Shown: one piece after another, positions 1-8,523 of the stretch | How the letters are laid out: each line of letters opens with the position of its first letter | How positions within the stretch are numbered: the stretch's first letter is position 1 | NCBI RefSeq assembly: GCF_016904885.1 | Contig: NZ_JADWYI010000001.1 | Span: forward strand, 9,233,224 to 9,297,223 | DNA length: 64,000 bases | Direction: 5' to 3' | Source: Archangium primigenium | Lineage (GTDB): Bacteria; Myxococcota; Myxococcia; Myxococcales; Myxococcaceae | Program-made: the position numbers and the translations under genes | The notes under the pieces: generated by a model | Seen by the model: the letters and a program-made list of their open reading frames with translations, nothing else | Told to the model about the DNA's origin: nothing | Databases searched by the model: none

Positions 1-98
1 AGGGCTGGGAGCAGGGAGAGCCCCAACGCCTGGGCCCGCTCGACCCCATCCTCTTCTCCGAGCTGGTGCGCGACCTGGAGGGCCTGCGTCCGGGGTGA
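1..98 (+). CDS. 3' end of an unidentified protein (partial)
   Basis: An open frame enters from the left edge and ends at TGA 96-98. It gives about 31 residues ending DLEGLRPG. The frame is GC-rich at third positions like its neighbours, so it is probably real coding sequence. Too little is present to name a family. It converges on the marR gene, with only 24 bp between the two stop codons. Confidence 0.55.
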   Translation, partial: GWEQGEPQRLGPLDPILFSELVRDLEGLRPG

Positions 99-122
99 CG
101 CGGTGGGGGCGCCGACTCCGCC

Positions 123-581
123 TCACGCCCCGCCGTCGCCGTCGCGCAGGGACTGGACCATGCCGCGCAGGAGCTTGAGCGCCATCGCCTGCTCCTCCTG
201 CGTCATGCCCCCCAGCATCCGCACCTCCACGGAGCGCACCGCGACGGTCGCCTTCTCGAGGAGCCGTCGACCCCGCGCGGTGAGCCGCGTGGGCAGGACT
301 TTCCCGACAGGGGCCTCCTCGGGCCGGGTCACGTAGTCGTCTCGTTCCAAACCTTGCAGCAGCACGTTCATCGATTGCCGGGTCACGAACGCGCCTCGCG
401 CGAGCTCGGAGTTCGACAGGCCCGGACGCTGCGCCAGCAGCTCCAGGCAGGAGTACTGCGTCACGGTCAATCCGAGCGGCTCCAGCGCGGCCTCCATCGC
501 CGCGCGCAAGGCGCTCGACGCCTCCTTGAGCAGGTAGCCCAGTGACGTCTTCAGGTCGATGCCGTCTCCATCTTGACTCAT
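123..581 (-). CDS. MarR-family transcriptional regulator
   Basis: This is a MarR-type winged-helix repressor of about 152 residues, a normal family length. Helices around the segment TVTQYSCLELLAQRPGLSNS and a wing region near VLPTRLTARGRRLLEKA fit the family. The ATG at 581 is preferred because AGGA lies 8 bases upstream. An ATG at 590 is in frame but has no spaced ribosome site. That AGGA lies inside the inverted repeat at 581-597, so a bound repressor would cover its own translation start, suggesting autoregulation. The divergent neighbour is a VOC protein, so the likely regulon is this pair. The effector cannot be told from the sequence. Confidence 0.85.
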   Translation of the reverse strand: MSQDGDGIDLKTSLGYLLKEASSALRAAMEAALEPLGLTVTQYSCLELLAQRPGLSNSELARGAFVTRQSMNVLLQGLERDDYVTRPEEAPVGKVLPTRLTARGRRLLEKATVAVRSVEVRMLGGMTQEEQAMALKLLRGMVQSLRDGDGGA

Positions 582-597
582 GTCAGGCATCCTGACA
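581..597. promoter_or_regulatory. MarR-type operator 1 (perfect inverted repeat)
   Basis: TGTCAGG-CAT-CCTGACA is a perfect palindrome with 7-base arms and a 3-base centre. It overlaps the ribosome site and start of the marR gene. It also lies between a candidate -35 (TTGACT, 573-578) and a weak -10 (CATACC, 596-601) for the divergent VOC gene. Size and position fit a MarR dimer site. Confidence 0.7.
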
Positions 598-609
598 TAC
601 CTTGAGCCG

Positions 610-625
610 TGTCAGCAAACTGACA
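610..625. promoter_or_regulatory. MarR-type operator 2 (perfect inverted repeat)
   Basis: TGTCAG-CAAA-CTGACA is a second palindrome sharing the TGTCAG half-site with operator 1. The outer bases of the two sites are 29 bp apart. It lies 21 bp upstream of the VOC start codon at 647. Two related sites in one divergent promoter region suggest cooperative repression of both genes. Confidence 0.68.
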
Positions 626-646
626 TCCCCCCAAAGGAGCAGCCCC

Positions 647-1015
647 ATGCCCGTGACCGGCCCCGACTTCATCTCCCTCCAGGCGCGCGACCTCGACGCG
701 TCGCGGGCGTTCTACGAGCGCTACCTCGGCCTCGTGCGCTCTCCGGCGGGCCCGCCCCATGCCGTCGTCTTCCAGACGAAGCCCATCGCGTTCGCGCTGC
801 GAGACATCATGCCCGGCACGGATCTGGCGTCCGTGGCTCAGCCCGGCATCGGAGCCGCGATCTGGCTGCACGCCACGGACGTCCAGGCCATTCACGACAC
901 GCTCGCGGCCGATGGGCACACGATCGTCCGGGCTCCGGTCGACGGCCCCTTCGGCCGCACGTTCACCTTCGCGGACCCCGACGGCTACCAGATCACCCTC
1001 CACGATCGCGCCTGA
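647..1015 (+). CDS. VOC (glyoxalase/bleomycin-resistance) family protein
   Basis: A 122-residue protein of the vicinal oxygen chelate fold. Two beta-alpha-beta-beta-beta halves are visible, from FISLQARDLDASRAFYERYL to the end motif TFADPDGYQITLHD, which is typical of glyoxalase-like and antibiotic-binding members. ATG 647 is chosen because AGGAG sits at 634-638; an upstream in-frame start at 602 lacks a ribosome site and would run through operator 2. Possible roles are a dioxygenase, a lyase or a binding protein for a small toxic compound. The adjacent MarR regulator and twin operators suggest induction by such a compound. The substrate is unknown. Confidence 0.85.
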   Translation: MPVTGPDFISLQARDLDASRAFYERYLGLVRSPAGPPHAVVFQTKPIAFALRDIMPGTDLASVAQPGIGAAIWLHATDVQAIHDTLAADGHTIVRAPVDGPFGRTFTFADPDGYQITLHDRA

Positions 1016-1074
1016 ATTCGCGACCGCCCGCCAAGCCCCGGAGGTCACCGCCCCAGTCCCACCGACAGGGTCTC

Positions 1075-1599
1075 TCAGCGCAGGGTGATGTCGATGTAGG
1101 GATCCCAGTAGTAGTAGCCAAAGGTGTTGCCCTGCTCGTCCAGGAGCTTGAAATAGAGCTGGTAGGTGACCGTGCCCGTCGCCTGGGCATCCGTCTCGAA
1201 ATAGAACTCCGGGTAGCGCTGTGTGTCCGGGGGAAACGACAGCTGGCCCTTGTCATTGAACGTCGGCAGGGGCGCCTTCACCCAGGCCTCGACGGGGGTG
1301 ATGCCGTCGGTGAGGGCGCCGTTCTGCGAGGCGTTCCAGCGGTAGAGCAGCGCGCTGTTGTGTGTGTTCAGCGTCAGCGAGGTGGCCCGCCAGCGCAGGG
1401 TGTCTTCCGTGGACACCTTGACCCGCAGCTCGTAGTTCGCCTCGAGTCCCTCCACACGGTCTCGCTTCACGAGCATGAAGATGTATTTCCGGGCGTTGTC
1501 TCCGAGGAACACCGGGGAGGACTGCGTGCCTCGATTCGAGCCGTAGTCGCTCATGAGGCTCTGCGCATCAATCACCGTGAGGATGTCGATAATGGCCAT
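1075..1599 (-). CDS. AidA/PixA-family protein, copy 2
   Basis: A 174-residue member of the AidA/PixA family. The family is known from the Xenorhabdus inclusion-body protein PixA and from quorum-regulated AidA proteins of Burkholderia and Ralstonia; its biochemical role is unsettled. The signature start IDILTVIDAQSL and the end YYYWDPYIDITL are both present. ATG 1599 is preferred over a longer frame because AGGAAAG lies 8-9 bases upstream. It is the last of five co-directional genes and lies 47 bp after its paralogue. There is no signal peptide, so it is probably cytoplasmic or released by a non-Sec route. Confidence 0.82.
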   Translation of the reverse strand: MAIIDILTVIDAQSLMSDYGSNRGTQSSPVFLGDNARKYIFMLVKRDRVEGLEANYELRVKVSTEDTLRWRATSLTLNTHNSALLYRWNASQNGALTDGITPVEAWVKAPLPTFNDKGQLSFPPDTQRYPEFYFETDAQATGTVTYQLYFKLLDEQGNTFGYYYWDPYIDITLR

Positions 1600-1646
1600 G
1601 GGGATGTCTTTCCTGTGTCTGCGAAGCGCGGGGCCTGGGGCGGAAC

Positions 1647-2177
1647 TCAAGAACTCGTCAGGGAGGGATCCCACGTGAAGAACCCACGCGGCGCGCCGTC
1701 GATGTTGGTGATGGCGAAGGTGTACGTGTAGACGATCCGTCCCGTCCCCGTGACCGTGGCCCGGAAGAGGAAGTCCTTGATGACCTGCTTGTCCGGCTCG
1801 CCTTGGATGGCGCCGTTCTCGACGTGGGGAACCTCGACGTAGCGCTGGACCGCGAGGTGCTTCGGAGGAGACTCGAGCAGGTTCGCGCCCTGGGCGATGT
1901 CACACGCGGCGAGCATGATGCTGTACTCGGTGTTCATCGACAGGGACGTGGCCCGCCAGCTCACGACGTCATTGGGCCGGACGCTGACGGTCAGGTTCGA
2001 GGAGTAGTCTCCACTCACCACGTTGTCGCGCTTCACGAACATGTAGATGAACTTGGAGTCACGCCCGATGGACGTCGGCTTGCTCGCGTCCATGCTGGCC
2101 TGCGCGCCGTACTGCTGGATGATGCTCGCCGCGTCGATGACCACCAGGATGTCCACGTTCTCATTGGTGTCTGCCAT
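1647..2177 (-). CDS. AidA/PixA-family protein, copy 1
   Basis: A 176-residue AidA/PixA-family protein with the hallmark opening VDILVVIDAASII and closing segment GFFTWDPSL. It shares layout and motifs such as WRATSL..NT with the next gene, so the two arose by tandem duplication and then diverged strongly. GGAGGA lies about 7 bases before ATG 2177. The gene follows the pentahaem lipoprotein by 41 bp and precedes its paralogue by 47 bp, consistent with one transcript. No signal peptide is visible. Function is unknown; association with a quinone-cofactor oxidase operon is unusual for the family as I know it. Confidence 0.82.
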   Translation of the reverse strand: MADTNENVDILVVIDAASIIQQYGAQASMDASKPTSIGRDSKFIYMFVKRDNVVSGDYSSNLTVSVRPNDVVSWRATSLSMNTEYSIMLAACDIAQGANLLESPPKHLAVQRYVEVPHVENGAIQGEPDKQVIKDFLFRATVTGTGRIVYTYTFAITNIDGAPRGFFTWDPSLTSS

Positions 2178-2218
2178 GTTGTTCCTCCAGGAAAGGCTCG
2201 GGGGGAAGACCGCCAGGC

Positions 2219-5200
2219 TCAGGGCGCGGCCGGGTAGGCGCCCTCGCCCAGCACCATCGTCCAGTTGCTCACGAGGTCGACCGGCCGCTGCTGTTGGGTG
2301 GGCGTGTAGCGAAGCCCCGTGTTCGTGTTGAGACGGCTGGTCATGTAGAGCAGCCGGGCCATGGCGGGCGCGGGGGCGGTGGGCTGCCCCTTCGCATCCC
2401 GCAGCGACTCCTTGAAGCGCGCGGCCAGGTAGAAGGGGGGAATGGTCTGGTAGTTCATGCGGGCCCGCACCGACCGCCAGCCGCTCACCTGGGACAGGGG
2501 AAGCTGGTAGGTGAGGTGATCGACGCCGGGCGCCGATTTCGCGCTGTAGTCCGGATCGCTCGAGAGGCTCGTGTCCTTGTCACCCAACACCAGGCTCAGG
2601 GGCGCGGTGAGCCGGGCGAGCTGCTGGAGGTTGAGCCCCAACAGCTGCTCATCCGGGTAGCGGCTGGACGGAGGCAGCCAGCCCCGGGGCAGCAGCCGGT
2701 TGTCCTTCACCGCCTTGAACTGCTGCAGCTCCGTGGACGTCAGCGTGTTGCGGTCGTCCACCACCCGCAGCTCGTAGATCTGCGCCTGGTCCTGGCGCGT
2801 GATGACCTGATGGTGGGGCTGGAGCTGGGTGTAGTCGGACGTGAACTCGCTCTTGAGCAGGTTGTTCCCGTCGGGCGCGCACGGCCCCTCGCAGATGGCG
2901 CCCCAGGGGTTGGGTTGCCCGGAGGCCCAGAGGACCTTGCCCTCGGCATCGAGCACCTCGAGCTGGAGGAAGGCCCGCCGGAAGCCCGCGCCGCTGGGGA
3001 ACTTGTGGCCCACGTTGCTGGTGACGGTGACGTCGACCTTCAAGTCCGCGCCGGACACCACCGGCGGGCTCACCGTCACCTGGGTCGCGGGCGCGTCCTT
3101 GTTGAACGTGCCCTGCGAGGTGTTGACGGCCAGGTCCAGGATGGACTGCTCGGCGTTCAGCAGGTTCTGGGCCACGAGGTACTGCCGGGAGGCGTCCTCG
3201 AGCGGTCGCACCGACCCCTCGGGCAACCGCAGCGCCAGGAAGAGGTCATCCACCGTGCTGCCCGCCTCCAGGGAGAGCGTCAGCGTCCGGGTCCCCGGCG
3301 CCAGGGACAGCGCGCCGCTCAGCGCGGTCCATTGGCCCGGCGTGGTGTTCACGAGCCGGGCGCCGTCTCCCCGGTCCTGGGAGAGCAGCAGCGGCGGGCA
3401 GGCGTCCTGGGTGGCGCAGAAGGACGCCGCGCCCCAGGTCACCGTCACGTTGCCCGCCCCCTGATCGATGAGGTCGCCGTAGCGGGACACGTCGAGGCGC
3501 AGGGTCGCGCGTCCCGTGCCCTGCCCTCCCGCCACCGTGAAGTAGTACTGGCCGTGGTTCGGGGTGATCCGCGCGCCCGGGGCCCGCCGCACCGCCTGGA
3601 TGCCCTGTCCCTCCCAGCCCGGGGTGCTCCCCGTCTCTCCGCCGGGATTGGCGACGAGGTTGGCCGTCTGGTTCAGGATGGAGGGATCCTGGAGGTACGG
3701 GGGGATGAGCGAGTCGTCCTTCAGGTAGTACTCGAGGCCCAGGACGTCCGGGAACTGCTGGAACATCTCGTGGACGAAGAGGTTGATGCCCAGCAGCGTG
3801 TGGCGGTTGTACTGGCGCGGCGTGAGCTCGGTGTTGTCCCCGTAGAACTTCGACACCCCGGCATTCACCTGGGCCACGTCGAGGCCGTTCTCCGCGGCCG
3901 GCTGGAGCCCCAACTGCATGTGACACGTCAGGCAGGTGGCGCTGGTCGGAGCGAAGCCACTGTTGAGCCACTCGAAGTAGGTCGTCTGCTCGTAGGCGAG
4001 CCCCACGCAGGGATCCTTCAGGAAGTCCCCCGTGAAGGTCTTCTGGGAGGGCGGGCAGCTCGCGGGCCGGGTGTAGCCCCCACGGCCCAGGGCCTCCTGA
4101 ATGGTCAGCGAGGCGCTGTAGTTGTCGGGCACCTTGGGCAGCACCACCACGTGGCACGAGCCACAGAGCGTCCCGTCATCCAGGTAGTTGTGGTCCGGAT
4201 CCGGTGTGGAGGCCGTCTCCAGGCTCAGCCCCGCGGCGGCCATGGGCGCGAGGTTCAGCCCCGTGTCGGGCGCCACGACCGTGCCGGGCCGGGTGTTCAT
4301 CGAGGACGTGAAGGGGAAGGGAGGCGGCACCAGGGCGGCCTCGTCGTTCACGTCCTTGAGGCGCTGGGACAGCCCCCCGCCGTACACGCTCTGGGTGTCA
4401 CTGCCATAGAAGACGGAGTAGTCCGTGCCATTCCACGGCAGGCCGCCCTCGGGGGAGGTGGCGTGGCAGCCGCTGCAGGAGACGCCATCCCGGCCCAGCG
4501 CGCCGTACACCGCGTACTCGGGCTTCGTGTAGGGGTGATTGGGAAACGGGTAGGTGTAGCCGGAGCCGGACGGCGTCGCGTACAGCATGTCGTGGCTGAA
4601 GAGCAGCCCGTTCTTCTCCGCCTGGCGCTGACCCATGGGGGAGTGGCAGCGCAGACAGAGGTTGTCGATCTGCTCGGGCTGATGGGGAGACAGGCCGCGG
4701 GTGTTCTCCACCTGCGCGAGGAAGACGGGGTCTCGTCCGGCCAGGGCCTTGATGGAAGCGCTCCAGTCCCCGAAGAGCGACCAGTTGGCGGCCAGGGCGC
4801 CCGGTGTCTGGAACGTGGGCGCGTCCACCGCGTCCTGCGCCCAGAACATCATGTTGCCCACCTGCGTGCCCGTCGCCGTCCAGTCCCCGTCATGACAGGA
4901 CTGGCACACCAGCGAGGAGTTGAAGTCGCCGGACGACACGTTCAGCCCGTTGTGCGCGATGTCCAGATTGCGGTTGGGCAGCGCCAGGAGCGAGTCGCGC
5001 GTCAGGTCGGGGATCCGCACCCCGCCCACCTTGTTGTAGAAGCCGATGAACGCCGCCACCTGGTCATCCCCGTCCGGCAGGGATTGCATCAGCCTGTTGC
5101 CGCGCGGGAACACCGGATAGGGCGGAGACACGAGCCCCGTGGGCGCGCTCGCCGCCGCCTGCGTCGGCAGTGTCTCCAGGGTGCTCTTGCGCAGGGAGGA

Positions 5201-5287
5201 GCAAGCCCCCGCCACCAGCCCGAGGGTCAACGAGAGCGCGCTCGCGGCGACGATGAGCCGCGGCCTTCCATGGCGTCCTGAGTGCAT
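2219..5287 (-). CDS. Pentahaem c-type cytochrome lipoprotein
   Basis: A 1022-residue exported protein. Residues 1-29 form a lipoprotein signal peptide (LTLGLVAGAC, lipidated Cys29), so it should be anchored to a membrane facing the periplasm or surface. Five covalent haem sites CXXCH begin at about residues 128 (CQSCH), 211 (CLRCH), 271 (CSGCH), 375 (CGSCH) and 452 (CLTCH). The C-terminal half from about 550 looks like beta-sandwich modules with no haem site. AGGAAGGA precedes ATG 5287. It lies 30 bp after the lodB-like gene in the same operon. An electron-transfer role linked to the upstream quinone oxidase is inference. Pairs of cysteines outside CXXCH (around 411 and 427) may form a disulfide. 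Confidence 0.88.
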   Translation of the reverse strand: MHSGRHGRPRLIVAASALSLTLGLVAGACSSLRKSTLETLPTQAAASAPTGLVSPPYPVFPRGNRLMQSLPDGDDQVAAFIGFYNKVGGVRIPDLTRDSLLALPNRNLDIAHNGLNVSSGDFNSSLVCQSCHDGDWTATGTQVGNMMFWAQDAVDAPTFQTPGALAANWSLFGDWSASIKALAGRDPVFLAQVENTRGLSPHQPEQIDNLCLRCHSPMGQRQAEKNGLLFSHDMLYATPSGSGYTYPFPNHPYTKPEYAVYGALGRDGVSCSGCHATSPEGGLPWNGTDYSVFYGSDTQSVYGGGLSQRLKDVNDEAALVPPPFPFTSSMNTRPGTVVAPDTGLNLAPMAAAGLSLETASTPDPDHNYLDDGTLCGSCHVVVLPKVPDNYSASLTIQEALGRGGYTRPASCPPSQKTFTGDFLKDPCVGLAYEQTTYFEWLNSGFAPTSATCLTCHMQLGLQPAAENGLDVAQVNAGVSKFYGDNTELTPRQYNRHTLLGINLFVHEMFQQFPDVLGLEYYLKDDSLIPPYLQDPSILNQTANLVANPGGETGSTPGWEGQGIQAVRRAPGARITPNHGQYYFTVAGGQGTGRATLRLDVSRYGDLIDQGAGNVTVTWGAASFCATQDACPPLLLSQDRGDGARLVNTTPGQWTALSGALSLAPGTRTLTLSLEAGSTVDDLFLALRLPEGSVRPLEDASRQYLVAQNLLNAEQSILDLAVNTSQGTFNKDAPATQVTVSPPVVSGADLKVDVTVTSNVGHKFPSGAGFRRAFLQLEVLDAEGKVLWASGQPNPWGAICEGPCAPDGNNLLKSEFTSDYTQLQPHHQVITRQDQAQIYELRVVDDRNTLTSTELQQFKAVKDNRLLPRGWLPPSSRYPDEQLLGLNLQQLARLTAPLSLVLGDKDTSLSSDPDYSAKSAPGVDHLTYQLPLSQVSGWRSVRARMNYQTIPPFYLAARFKESLRDAKGQPTAPAPAMARLLYMTSRLNTNTGLRYTPTQQQRPVDLVSNWTMVLGEGAYPAAP

Positions 5288-5317
5288 GTGTCCTTCCTGC
5301 TCGATCGTGAAGCGGCT

Positions 5318-6448
5318 TCAGCTCGCCCGGGCGAGGGGCGTTTCGTGCACCCGCGCGCGGTGACTCCAGAAGGGGGCCGTGGGCCAGCGCCGCTCCAGCC
5401 CGTAGTAGGCGGCGCGCCCCTGGAGGTGCCCCTCGAATTGTCTCGTCAGGGTGGCCGCGTACGCGGGCAGCGCGTCCGGCACGCCCCGGAAGTGGCGGCG
5501 CAGGGCCTCGGCGGCGAGCAGCGCGGAGCGCAGTGCCTGGGAGATGCCCTGCGAGGAGAGTGGATCCAACGTACACGCCGCGTCCCCCACCGCCAGCCAG
5601 TCCTCGCCCCACGGCCGATCCAACCGGGCGACGGGGGCCGGCCGCGCGAGCAGGGGCTCTCCGGTGAAGTCGCAGGCGGCCAGCTTGCGCCGCGTCGCGC
5701 CCGTCCGCGCGAGCAGGGCCCGCCACGCCTCCGGCCGTCCGGGCCTCACCCCCGGCAGCGACGCCCCGTCCCCCACCAGCCCGACCACCACCCGGCCCCG
5801 GGGCAGCAGGGCCGAGTACCACCACCCCTCTTCCCGGGCCTCCACGAGCGTGAAGGCATCGAAGGTCCTCCCGGGCGTGAGCTGGAAGACGCCCGCCACA
5901 CAGAAGGTCCGATCGAGGGTGTGCCACCGGGCGCCCTGGGCCGTCGCGAACGCCGCGCGCCGCCCCGTCGCGTCCACCACGAAGCGGGCCTCGAGCCAGC
6001 GCTCCGCGTCTCCCGCCCGGCGCACCCGCAGCCGGTAGCCGCCCCCGTCGCGCCGCGCCCAGCCCGTCAGCTCCGTGGCGGTGTGGAGCACCACGCCCCG
6101 CGCGACGGCCTGCTCGGCCAGCATCCGATCGAAGCACCCGCGGTCCAGGTGCCACCCGCAGCCCCACGGCGAGTAGAGCGCGTCGTTGTAGCCCAGGGTC
6201 TCGCTGCCCCAGCTGGAGCACGACCCCGCGGAGCGTTGATGGCCCTGCTGGCTGAACGCCTCCCAGACCCCGAGCCGCGCCAGGAGCGTCCGGCCCTCGG
6301 GCGGAAGGGTCTCCCCCCACCGGGGCGCCGTGTAGTCCGAGCGCTCGAGCAGCGCCACGGAGCGGCCCTGGGCCCCCAGCGCCAGCGCCAGCGCCGCGCC
6401 CGCGGGGCCTCCGCCGAGGATGACGACATCGTGCGGGAGCGGTGGCAC
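5318..6448 (-). CDS. LodB/GoxB-like FAD-dependent oxidoreductase
   Basis: A 376-residue flavoprotein of the FAD monooxygenase/halogenase-like superfamily. The dinucleotide site LGGGPAG is at residues 11-17 and the second FAD motif GDAACTLDPLSSQG at 289-302. GTG 6448 begins 2 bp after the stop of the LodA-like gene; no better start lies upstream in frame. In LodA/LodB and GoxA/GoxB pairs, the flavoprotein is needed to build the cysteine tryptophylquinone (CTQ) cofactor in the partner oxidase, so I infer that role here from the strict pairing. No transmembrane segment or signal peptide is seen. On sequence alone it could be called a tryptophan-halogenase-like protein; context favours LodB. Confidence 0.83.
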   Translation of the reverse strand: MPPLPHDVVILGGGPAGAALALALGAQGRSVALLERSDYTAPRWGETLPPEGRTLLARLGVWEAFSQQGHQRSAGSCSSWGSETLGYNDALYSPWGCGWHLDRGCFDRMLAEQAVARGVVLHTATELTGWARRDGGGYRLRVRRAGDAERWLEARFVVDATGRRAAFATAQGARWHTLDRTFCVAGVFQLTPGRTFDAFTLVEAREEGWWYSALLPRGRVVVGLVGDGASLPGVRPGRPEAWRALLARTGATRRKLAACDFTGEPLLARPAPVARLDRPWGEDWLAVGDAACTLDPLSSQGISQALRSALLAAEALRRHFRGVPDALPAYAATLTRQFEGHLQGRAAYYGLERRWPTAPFWSHRARVHETPLARAS

Positions 6449-6450
6449 GG

Positions 6451-8415
6451 TCAGCCGTCCGCGTGGGGCCGCGTGAGGGGAAGCCGCTGCACTTCCAGGA
6501 ACCGGGGCTCCCCGTCCTGCTCGCGCTGGAGGATGAAGCCCAGGTCCTTCCAGTTGTAGACCATGAGCTCGTCCTTCTCGAAGCCGAACAGGGGGTTCTC
6601 CGCTCCGGGGGACCAGTAGCCCGGCGTCGTCTGACCGTCCTCGCCCAGGGTCTGCACGAAGTAGGGGCGCTGCGCGGGCCACCACCAGAGCGTGGTGTTG
6701 TCGATCGTCTGGCCCGCGCACTCGTTGAAGTCCGCCTGCCAGGGCAGGGCCATGTACTTGGTGATGTCGCCGGGCTCGAGGCCCAGCCCCGCGGTGGGCT
6801 CGCTGTTCCACTGCAAGCCCGAGGACCCCGGGCGCTTGGGCTTGATGCGGAACGGCTCCTGGTAGATCCGGCTGTCGCGGCACAACCAGGTCATCTCGAT
6901 GCCAGGACAGAACGGCCCGCCGACGCAGTTCTCCAGGACGGCGCGGTCCCACCGCACGCCCGGCCCCGACGGGTCCTCCACCGGCGAGGTGTCACAGACG
7001 TTCTGGCTGAACCGGCCCATGAGGAAGTACTGGGTGCGGGTCAGCGTCAGGTACTTGCTCTGGGGGTAATCACTGATGGGGTCATCGCCCGCCAGCATCG
7101 GCATCAGCGTGGGCGAGAGCGTGTTGCTCGCCTCCGGGTGCCGGAGCTTCGCGAAGAACGCCCCGGGACGCTGATGGGCCAGCACCAACCCCTTGTGGGC
7201 CCGGCCTCCCTCCCGGTCGACGGGGAACACCCATTGATAGGCGGCGGGCCGATCCGTGATGGGTTGGATCTCCGCGGCGAAGTGGGGGATGTACGTCGGA
7301 TTCCAGCCGGGAGCGGGATGGACGGTCGGATCGTAGAGGGCCGTGTTGTACTTCCACTCGCGGACGAACAGGTCGTAGAGGGTGTCGTACAGCGTGACCA
7401 TGTTGAGGATCTGCGGGGCGTAGGCCGGAGGGGCGACCAGCACCCAGGAGGACGTCGCCTCCACGGGCGTGCCGCCGCCCTCCAGCAGGAGGGTCGCCGT
7501 GACGGGCCCGTCGGACGTGTCGTCCCACCAGAAGTTGTTGTTGGCGTAGTCGTCGAGCCGGGGCTGGGCATACGCGGCCCCCAGGAGCGTCTGGACGGTC
7601 GCGTCATCGGACCCGAGCACGCCCTGGAGGGCGGCCTTGAAGGACGCCTGATCTCCGTAGCCCTTGTTCACGATGGGCGCCAGCGTGTGGGCGGTGTCCT
7701 CGGTGATCGTGCCGTCTCCCACCAGATTGGTGATCAGCGCGTCCGTGAGGTCATACGCCACGGAGCACCCCGAATGGCCCAGGCCGCCGCGGACCGTGAG
7801 GAAGCCGTCACGGTCCGCGGAGATCTGCCCCAGGGTGGTGATGTCATTGCCCTCGGGGATCAACCCCGCGGGTGGAAAGGTCTCCGGGTAGCCGTCCCGC
7901 GCCGTGCCCTGGGCGAAGTCCGCCTCCTGGGGCGTGGCGTCCATGCCCAGACAGGAGACGACCCGGGGGCCGGCATCGATGATGTATTGGTTGCGCTCCG
8001 CGCCCAGGGCCCTGGGATTGCGCAACGGCTGCGCCACGGTGCGCCGCTGCCCCTGGTCGTTCTCGACGAGCTGATGGTTGCCATCCGCGCCCGCCAGTTG
8101 CCGGAACTCGTACCAGGAGGCCTTCTTGTTGGCCAGGTGCACCGTCCAGCGGATGTCCAGGACTCCGGCCTCGCCCGGGCGGACCGGCCTGCCCTGGGGG
8201 CTCTTCTCGTCGTAGACATAGACCTGGAAGCGAGCCGCCTGCCTGCGAATGCCGCGTGCGCCTTCCTTGTCGCGGAACTCGGTGACGGGCGTCTGACCAT
8301 CCTTTTCGAGGGGCAGGCCTCCCGCTGCTTCGGGCGCCAGGTAGTAGTCCTGGCTGTTTCCGACGCGTGCGACGCCAATGGCAGGATGGATCTTGAACAC
8401 CGGGCTCGAACTCAT
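6451..8415 (-). CDS. LodA/GoxA-family CTQ-dependent amino acid oxidase
   Basis: A 654-residue protein opening with the LodA/GoxA hallmark IHPAIGVARVGNS. Characterised members oxidise the epsilon-amino group of lysine (LodA) or glycine (GoxA) with O2, giving H2O2 and ammonia, using a CTQ made from a Cys and a Trp. The conserved PWQADFNEC places Asp562 four residues before Cys566, matching the Asp512/Cys516 spacing of LodA. Trp622 in NWKDLGF is the likely second CTQ residue. FCPGIEMTW and WWPAQRP are further family motifs. There is no signal peptide, as in LodA. It heads a five-gene operon. The substrate cannot be predicted; H2O2-based antimicrobial activity is the known effect of LodA in Marinomonas. 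Confidence 0.88.
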   Translation of the reverse strand: MSSSPVFKIHPAIGVARVGNSQDYYLAPEAAGGLPLEKDGQTPVTEFRDKEGARGIRRQAARFQVYVYDEKSPQGRPVRPGEAGVLDIRWTVHLANKKASWYEFRQLAGADGNHQLVENDQGQRRTVAQPLRNPRALGAERNQYIIDAGPRVVSCLGMDATPQEADFAQGTARDGYPETFPPAGLIPEGNDITTLGQISADRDGFLTVRGGLGHSGCSVAYDLTDALITNLVGDGTITEDTAHTLAPIVNKGYGDQASFKAALQGVLGSDDATVQTLLGAAYAQPRLDDYANNNFWWDDTSDGPVTATLLLEGGGTPVEATSSWVLVAPPAYAPQILNMVTLYDTLYDLFVREWKYNTALYDPTVHPAPGWNPTYIPHFAAEIQPITDRPAAYQWVFPVDREGGRAHKGLVLAHQRPGAFFAKLRHPEASNTLSPTLMPMLAGDDPISDYPQSKYLTLTRTQYFLMGRFSQNVCDTSPVEDPSGPGVRWDRAVLENCVGGPFCPGIEMTWLCRDSRIYQEPFRIKPKRPGSSGLQWNSEPTAGLGLEPGDITKYMALPWQADFNECAGQTIDNTTLWWWPAQRPYFVQTLGEDGQTTPGYWSPGAENPLFGFEKDELMVYNWKDLGFILQREQDGEPRFLEVQRLPLTRPHADG

Positions 8416-8449
8416 GCCGTCCCCGCTGAGGTCACGATTGCTGTCCGAT

Positions 8450-8479
8450 TGGATACAGCACCCCCCAATGGGTTGTCAC
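8450..8479 (-). promoter_or_regulatory. Candidate promoter of the lodA operon
   Basis: Read on the minus strand, GTGACA (8479-8474) and TATCCA (8455-8450) are 18 bp apart, giving a plausible sigma-70-like pair. Transcription would begin about 25-30 bp before ATG 8415. Both hexamers are imperfect, so this is tentative. Confidence 0.3.
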
Positions 8480-8523
8480 CCGGTGTCTGTGTTTTTCAAC
8501 GAACGGCACGCGCTCGAAGGCCA

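Noticed and set aside
2294-5281. Very long open frame on the plus strand opposite the pentahaem cytochrome
   Set aside because: It is the antisense shadow of a GC-rich gene. The minus-strand protein has a signal peptide and five CXXCH sites, while the plus-strand reading is Arg/Gly/His-rich with no motif.
5318-6448. Calling the flavoprotein a tryptophan halogenase
   Set aside because: The fold motifs are shared, but I see no clear halogenase WxWxIP motif, and direct pairing with a LodA-type gene favours a LodB-type role.
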